Below the pieces are notes generated by a model. That model was not told where the DNA came from, ran no database searches, and was given only the letters and a program-made list of their open reading frames with translations. The position numbers were made by a program, and so were the translations under genes. Shown in pieces: positions 47,601-56,600 of a DNA stretch of 64,000 bases; position 1 is the stretch's first letter, and each line of letters opens with the position of its first letter. Location: the NCBI GenBank assembly GCA_012934845.2, contig WNNJ02003050.1, positions 99,845-163,844 on the forward strand, read 5' to 3'. This stretch comes from Pomphorhynchus laevis (Eukaryota > Acanthocephala > Palaeacanthocephala > Echinorhynchida > Pomphorhynchidae).

Positions 47601-50600
47601 AGGAACTGCTATGTTATCAGGTTTAAACTTCTATTTTTATCTAACATAGTAGCGGGGATAAATAATTCTAATGACATATTTCCTCTGATGAATTTTGATT
47701 ATCAAGTATCTTATTCTAATACAAAGTATATTATTTATTATACATATGATATTATATTATTATAATTTGATTAATATTATAATAATATTACATATTATTA
47801 TAAAAATATGATATATAATGACATATTAATCAAATTTTAATTTGATTAAAATTTGATTAATTTTAATTTAATTTAATTTCTTTTAATACATTTTAATTTC
47901 TCATTTTATGACTGTTGACTATTTCTGTAGTCTTCTTGAATAAGTTTTTTTCATTAAAAGATATTGTGTGATAATTATAATTTTAGTAATAACAAAAGTA
48001 ATAACTTTAATAAACTTTATTTTAGTAATAACTTTACAAAGACCCAGTATATTTAAGTTACTGCTTAATAATAAGTTATTGCTTATCACAAAAATATAAC
48101 TACATAAGCGCACAGGAAGTAACAAACACTTATACCGTATTAATGAAATACAAACTATATAAAGAATGAAGTTGAAATATGTTAAATATATGTCAAAATT
48201 GAATTTTATGATTTACAATAAAATATGACTAACAAAACGACAATCATTTAGGGCTACTGCTATGTTATTTGTAATAACGAGATATGTAGCTAATATCTTT
48301 TAATTAATAATTTAAAAAATTATAAATATTTTAAAGATGGTGCCCAAAGATGGTGTCAGAAGTTTAAATTATTATTTAATGAATATACATTCAGCTTTAG
48401 TTCCATATCTAATAAAAGTAGATAAAACATTGAAATGTTTAAGAAAAGATTAATAGTGAAAAATTATGATTTAAATGTTAAAAATGCTTAAAATATGAAA
48501 AATAATAATGTTTAAAATAGATTAATTAGCGAATAATTAATTAATTAATAATTAATTAGTGAATTTATTATCAGACCGATTTTGATAACTAAATTAAGAC
48601 AGACATATTTATTCAAATTCAGTGTCCTGTAAACATAGTAAAATTTAACTTTTATTATCAATTTAATTTCTCATATCTCAGAGCAAATGAATATATCATA
48701 ATGAATACATCATTACAACAAAGCGATGTATAAAACTATTGTGTACAGTCATCTTACCTTTCAACGGTATTAAGGTAGTGAACACCATCATGTCCACCAA
48801 CTGCATATAATATATTGTTTAGAACACCGACTCCAACACCGCATCTAGACTTCGCCATACTTGCCATCATTTTCCATTCATTCGCTACATAATCTAAAGC
48901 TTCAACAGTGGAAATTGCATCTCCTGTACACCAGCCACCAACTAAAATGAAATCAAATTAGGAATGGTTAATTGAATCAAAACTAATTGAAAACTATGGA
49001 ATGATAGTATTTTAGCAAATACTAAGAGATAATTACTTGAAAAACGTTAGTGCCAATTGTGTGTTGTTTAAACATTTATATTTAAATTTTATTTATATTT
49101 ATAAATATAATATTTATATCGAAATATTTAGACAAATATATATATTATATTTATCAATAAAAAGTTTTTATAAAAAAAAACTTTATTATTATTTTTAGAA
49201 AATAACAATTTTTGAAATAAATTAATCGAAATTTATCAAACAATAAATTTAATTAAACAATAACTGAATTTTATCAAACATAAAACATGACAGGGCCATC
49301 ATAAGAAGCGCCTACCGCAGTTTGTGAACCATTGATGTAATTTTATCAAACTGTAAATATTAGCTTAATATTTCGACTCAGCATGCAATTCAAATGTTTA
49401 ATATTTTTAATACAAATGCAATGTGATCTTTCAAATCATTTGAATTTTAAAAGCTAACGAATTATTAGAGAAATTATTTTACTTTCAACACTGAACTTAC
49501 TGCATGAATTATTTTTACTTTGTAATACGTTTTAAAAGTTGAAAAATAAAAGATTTTGTTTTTAAAAAATAAATTATTATTTTAAATAGTTGTTAGTGAT
49601 CCATTATTGATAAAGAATTATGGGAACTGGATCAAAGAAAGTAGTAAAATTTTATTTTATATTTCGCTAATCTCTGTTAGCATCCTCAGAAGATGCTAAC
49701 ACAGATTAACATCCTCCATTTTCTGAAGATGCTAACAGACGGTTAGCGAAATATCAAATGAAAGTTTTCCCTTTTTTTATCCAGATCATATAATTCCTTA
49801 TATAAATGTATTCATCGCTTTTCTGAAATATTTGTAAAGGGTACATTACAAGTAATTTCTGTAAATATTTTTACACGCCCTTATTTTAATCGTTTGAACT
49901 CCTATTTAAATTTCCAGAATCCATTAAAATATGGCAGGGCCATCCTGAGGAGCGTCTACCGCAGTTTGTGAACCGTTGGTGTATACGATATTACCATTTC
50001 GTTAAGAATGTGTAACAAAAATAATTTATCTTAAATATATTCCCTGTATAAATTAGCTATAAAAATTCAAATATGAAGTCTTGTTAATTTTCTGGAGATT
50101 GACGCTTCTTTAATAGCTTTGTATGCACGATATTACCATTTCAGGTTGAATACGTGTTCACAGTGATTTTAAGTCCGTCGTAAATAAAATATAATTTTGT
50201 ATTTATTTCGAAACTTGTTAAAACAGTTTTAAAATATAGCAATAAAAGAATTACGTAACTTTCTGAAGATGCTAAAGAGAAATATGGTTAGAAAAATGGT
50301 TAGAGAAATATCAAATAAAATTTTCATATTTCTTTGATCCAGCTACAATAATTCTTTACTAAATTATTAGTATGTCAATCTTCGCTATAATTTAAAGATC
50401 ACAATTATTTATATATTTATTATAAATACAAATCATTAAATAAATTGTAAACCTAAAACCTCAACTAACAAAACTGTTTGAAGTTAAAATATTAATTTTA
50501 GAATTTGAACGAATAAAATTACAATTTTATAAAATATATAAAATCGTATTTCTGGATGCTGATTGTAAGTGAAAAATATTTTATATAAATATAGTATTAA

Positions 50601-53600
50601 TGAAAAGTGTTATTAAGCCTACTATACTTCTCAGATTAAAGTAAAACAGAAAAAGAATAAAAAATATATCAATTTGCAATAATTTCGTGTTCTCCATTGG
50701 CAGTAAAAGTGCAGCATTTCATTGATTATAATGTTGGCCGGCTTATTCTTTATTATCGATACACTTTCTCTGAAGTGTTGTAAAGCATCAATTTATTATT
50801 TATTATATAACTAACAAACTATTCGTTATATTAATTGATCCAGACAAGAATTGAAGCGTTTAACTTCTAAAATAATTTTGAATTGATTTATAGATTATAT
50901 TAATTAGAACCCTATGAGCTCGAGTAAAATTGATTTTTAATATTTCCTGAATATATAAACTTAAAATTGCATAATAACTATGCCATTATGTAATTATTTA
51001 AAAAATATGTGAAAATATTAAAAATATTAAAAAAAATATTTATTACGAATATTTATTATATAATATTTATTAATCAATCCAATAATAAAATTGATTTTTA
51101 AAGTACAGTGAAATAATCTAATAAAGCTATTTTAAACTTATTTCAAATCGATTCGCATCAGATAATTTTAAAACAAAATTTCAAATTTAAATTACTAACC
51201 TACAAAAATAACATGTTCTTCTCTACCAGTTGGAGATCTAGGAACTATTCTTGGTGAGTCAAAGCTATCTCGTTCTGATGGAAGCAGAAGATAGTTCTTC
51301 GCCTCGTCTACCAAATCTCTGCAGCTGTGACTGCGTCGAATTAGATCATTACTGCTTACAGTATGTACAAGAAATTTGGGCTTCATTAATGGAAGCCTAA
51401 CGTATTGTAATAACTAAACACTTGAGATTAAAAAAAACTTTTGCTAAACCATTAAGTACTTCTGATAAAAACGATGAACGCTTGTCGACATCAAATTCTA
51501 TCCATTTTATAACAGCGCTATAAACATCCTCTTCTGAACACACTGAGAGATCATCACTGGAAATAATATCTATCAGCTGAGATTTGTCAAGATGTAGAAA
51601 CTCCTCCGTCGTTTTTACCTTTATCAAAAATCACACAAAATTTTAAAAATCAAAACAACTATTTTGCAATTTAAATAAATATAAATTAATATTAATTGAC
51701 ATTAGTTAATATTAATTAATAATTTTGACTATTTTATACCTGATTGAAATTATCTTGAGCGTATTGATCAGCGAACCGTAGTAAATCATTACATGAGTGA
51801 GTATCAGCAAATGCTCGTATCTCCAGACAATTTGAAGGGTCGATTTGTTTTTTCAAAAACTCACAACATTGACGCTGAACTTCGTTTATCTAAAACATTA
51901 TTCAAATTTTAGTTAAGGAAACGCATTTTAAATGGGTAAATGAAAAACTATAAATATATGAGTAATATGATCATTACTGCTTACAGCAATTAAAAAATTA
52001 ATCAAGTAATTAGTAATAATTAGTAATCAGTAATTAGAAATTAGGCTTGTAAGCACACAGTCTGTGTGCATTTGCCACATTAAAAAAAACTTTCAAATAA
52101 TTAGTAACTAGCAATTACAAGTAATTAGTGTAAATGATTAGTAAATTGTGACATTACGTAATATTTAAGTAATAAAAAATGTGAATTAAGATCAATCTCT
52201 ATAAACGTACAATTTACCATCTTGTCTCAAATCACCGTCTAGCTTTTCTCCCCTTTCAATCCAGTTGTGGGGAGTACAGGCTACTTATGAGAGTCCATTA
52301 GCTCGAAACGGTGACTTTCTCATTTGCAGCAATTTCACTGTTGAATTTGTTTCGTGGTGATGACGCCCTGATATCAAAGTTTCTAAGAACAATGATATTT
52401 CCATTTGAGGAAATTTATTGATAATTAATAATCACATAATTGCATGTTAATTAGTCAAGCAATTAGCAATTACAAGTAATTAGTGTAAATGATTAGTAAA
52501 TTGTGACATTACGCAATATTTAAGTAATAAAAAATGTGAATTAAAATCAATCTCTATAAACGTGCAATTAAACGTAAAGATTCATGAAAGTTGAATCAAA
52601 ATGTAGTAACATTAGGGTATGAATTAAAAAATACAATTTAAAATTCGAATTTTAATTTTACATATTAATAGTTTTTAAAGTAAAATCTTGACAGTTAAAC
52701 ATTCAATAATAAATCGATAATAATTTTCCAAATGTATATTAACTTATCTAAAATGTAAAATAACAGAATATAGAACCTGAATATCGTTTCTTCAAACAAT
52801 AATTACAGATTACAATTGAACACATATTTAAATAAGTATTTACTAATTTTAGTACGCAAAGACATATTTAAAGCAAATATCAAATAATAAAAAATGAAAA
52901 TGGATCAATCACAACATTTTAACAAACGCACTTTAAACTCTTCAATCAGATTGAAAATAGAAGCGTAAAACGATATGCGAAATAATATTCTATATACTAC
53001 AAAATACTGTGTGCTCGAACAAACGTAATATTTTTTAAATTGTGAATAACAATTAATAATAGCTCAATACGGAATGTCAAGTCTACATGTCACATCTACT
53101 TGTCATCACTTGCTAGAAAGTCGATATGTTAAAGAAGTTCTCTATATTATAGATCAAATAATGAATGACACGCATCGGAAATGTAATTGGAAATATATAT
53201 GAGAAAGCTACTCAATAAAGGCAATACAAGTAGAAAAAGAGTACGATTAATGTAAAATTTAATGATTTTAATGTATATAATGATAAATTATAATTTGGAT
53301 TATTATGAAAATGGGACAACAGATAGCATTGTGATAGAAAAATATAATATGAGCATATTATAATTGCATATTTTGAAACATTAGCTTGAATTGATCGAAC
53401 GAATAATGACTTTTGAACTGGGGCAATCAACAATATTTATAAGTCACAATTCGCACTTTGCTCTAGCTATTTTTGTAATTTCAGTTTTATTTAGATAAGA
53501 ATTGGTAAATGTATGCAACATTAATAAGTAAATCTCTAATAAAGAGATTTACTTATTAATAAAGAGATTTACTTATCAACTCTTTAATAAGTAAATTCAA

Positions 53601-56600
53601 TGTCTGGTGGTATCCACTGCGATCACCTTATATCAGTATATGCCATAATATTTTAATATAATATTTGACATATTTTGATTGATTAATTCGTTACTTTAAA
53701 ATAGGCAAATTTGCTTACTGATTTACAGGTTGAATACAAACAAAAGACGAAAAGAAAATTCACAATGGATAACACTCAATTAACATTTGCTGTTAATATC
53801 TATTCACATCTAATGATGTTAGCTTGAATAATACTCGGTTACTGAGAATATTCTTTTCTCTAGCAAGCGTACTTCTGCGTATAGAATCGAATCGCGAAGC
53901 GTTTCTATACGAACTAGTTTAAAATAAAGCTTTTTGAGAGGGTTCCTAATAGAAAAGTTATCTGTTCTGTCATTTATTCAAAATCATATGCGCCTTGTTC
54001 TCAATCATATTATTGCTTAGAAGTGATTCAAGTTTTTATATGCTATATTAGTTAATATAATAATTATTATATTATTTATTAATCATCGGCATAATAATGT
54101 ATTTTATCGAGTTACAATGTTTATAGTAGATAAAAAATTATTTCATACTTGTTGATTTTTTGGTAAAAACATTACGAACTCTTTTCATAGTGTAATACTT
54201 TTCGAGATGTCCTGTAAAAGGACATTTCGAAAAGGCATCTCTTGATGCCACTTTATAGGACTTTTATAGCTAAGAAAACTAAAAAATCATGACTTTTCTG
54301 AAAAATTGTAAAGTAAATCAAAAGAGGAATATTCATTTTTTATTTCGTTATTTAAACAAATCACATCAAAGCAAATTAAAATTGTGCTTTATTACAATTT
54401 CCTTTTTGACAAAGTAATTTATTATTAATAATATTATGTTATATAAAAAATAAAAATATTTAAAATTTAAATATAAATTAAAATATTATATTTAAATAGT
54501 TTAAAATATTAATTTCATATTACTTTCTACAAATAAGCGAGCATATAAAAGAAACATAAAAAGCTACTAAAATTTATTATCATAATATACAATATTATAT
54601 AATTAAATATAAATTTTATTAATAACAAATTTTTTATGAAATAAATTTAAATAAAAAATAAAATTCAATAAAATTTAATCTCATCTAGGGGGGTATTATA
54701 ATTTTTCAAAAACGGCATGAAATGTCAAACACATTTTTTTATGAAATAAATTTAAATAAAAAATAAAATTTAATGAAATTTTAATAAAATTTAATTAAAC
54801 ATTTTTTATTTTAATTTCATTAAATTTTATTAATAAAATTTAATGAAATAAATTTTATTAATAAATTAAAATTTAATTAACTCATAAAGAATTTATTTTA
54901 TCACAAGTTAAAATTACAATTTGATATTTGAATAATTGTTAACAGAGGCAACATTATTATAATAATATTAATAATATAATATTCAATAATATAATAAGTT
55001 ATATTATATTATAATATATTAATATATAAACGAGCATATAAAGGAAACCATTAACAAAATAACAAGTCATATTTATTAAAGAATTTTAATAACTTAAAAT
55101 TATTTAATAAAGTTTTTGTTAAAAGCATTCTGTAATTTGGGTGACTTTTTATTACAAGTAATAACATCGATTGTTTTTAATGTTGTTTTCTTCATCTACA
55201 ATGAAAATAAGTACATGACATTCAAAATGTGTTTATTTTATTGTTCAGTAATAGCATTTTTGGATAGCACGAATAATTTTAAAACTTGATCACTTAGTTT
55301 AGATCCTTAACTCTTCAGAGACTGTAATCCAGTAATGTTCAGAAATCGACTTGTCTAGTACAAGTCGATTAGTACAAGCACATTCTTAAATAGCGCGAGC
55401 ATCATATTTTATGTTGCCGAAAGTCGATCTTTGCAAGCGATTCTTCTTGAACTGCACAAGCTTTACTAATTAAAGAAGGTGACTAATACGATCAAATGCA
55501 TTTGATAGAATTAAATTGTTCTATTGTTCCATTATTCTATTGTTCAGTAATAGCATTTTTGGATAGCACGAATAATTTTAATCAAAAATAAGTTTAATAC
55601 TTGATCACTTAGATTAGATCCTTGACTCTTCAGAGACCATAATCCAGTAATGTTCAGAAATCGACTTGTCTAGTACAAGTAGATTCTGAGTTAATTAGAT
55701 TTTCTACTATAACATTACGGTTAGAAATACAGTTAGAATTGTGAAGGTTTGATGAGCTTGATTTTTGATAAGCTTGGATTACTTTCGTTTGAGGATGCGG
55801 TTAGTTACTTTAACATAATGCTGCTACCTATTTTGGTAGGTAGCAGCCTACCAAAAAAAATAAAATATTTTGTTATAATTATTATTAATAAAAATCCAAA
55901 ATTATTAAATTCAGAAAAGGAGGACCTTGTCGTCGTGATGACGTGCTGTTAATCACGCATTATATCACATTAAGCAAGAACCCTGGGGTTCGACCAATAG
56001 GAATCGAAGATGTTTCGAGAAGAATAATCTCAAAGTCAATACTAAGTGTTGCTCAGCCACAACTACAACGGATTTGTGGGGAAATGCAATTTTGTGATGG
56101 ACAGGGTGCAGGCACCAAATGCGTAATCCACGCTCTACGAGATATACTCTCCAAAGAACTAAACTCTGTGATTATGTCAATTGATGCAGACAATGCATTC
56201 GATCGTGTAAATCGGAAGACCGCTCTTATCCACATGCCGAAAATATGTCCAGCACTTTCAACAGTTCTCAAATTTATATAAAAATCCAACGATACTTACC
56301 ACTGGTGGTGAATGTATTTTCTCTCGAGAAGGATTTACCCAGGGAGATGTCTTCGCAATGGCTGCTTTTGCATCAGCCACGTTACCATTATTACTTCGTA
56401 TCAAAGAAAAGTTCCCAAGAATTCATCAATATGAATTCTTGTTGATTATTCATCAACAAGAATTCATCGGTATGCTGATGACGGCAACTTCGTCGGAAGC
56501 CCTTCTGAAGTAAATATGGCATTCGAATTGCTCGAACAAATTGGTCCGGAATACGGATTTTACATAAACGTAAAAAAGTATCGTCTATACAAACGGGATT

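Noticed and set aside
51397-51459. Apparent extension and frameshift in the KLHL20 BACK domain
   Set aside because: Explained by a 46-bp GT-AG intron that restores a gapless match to the family.
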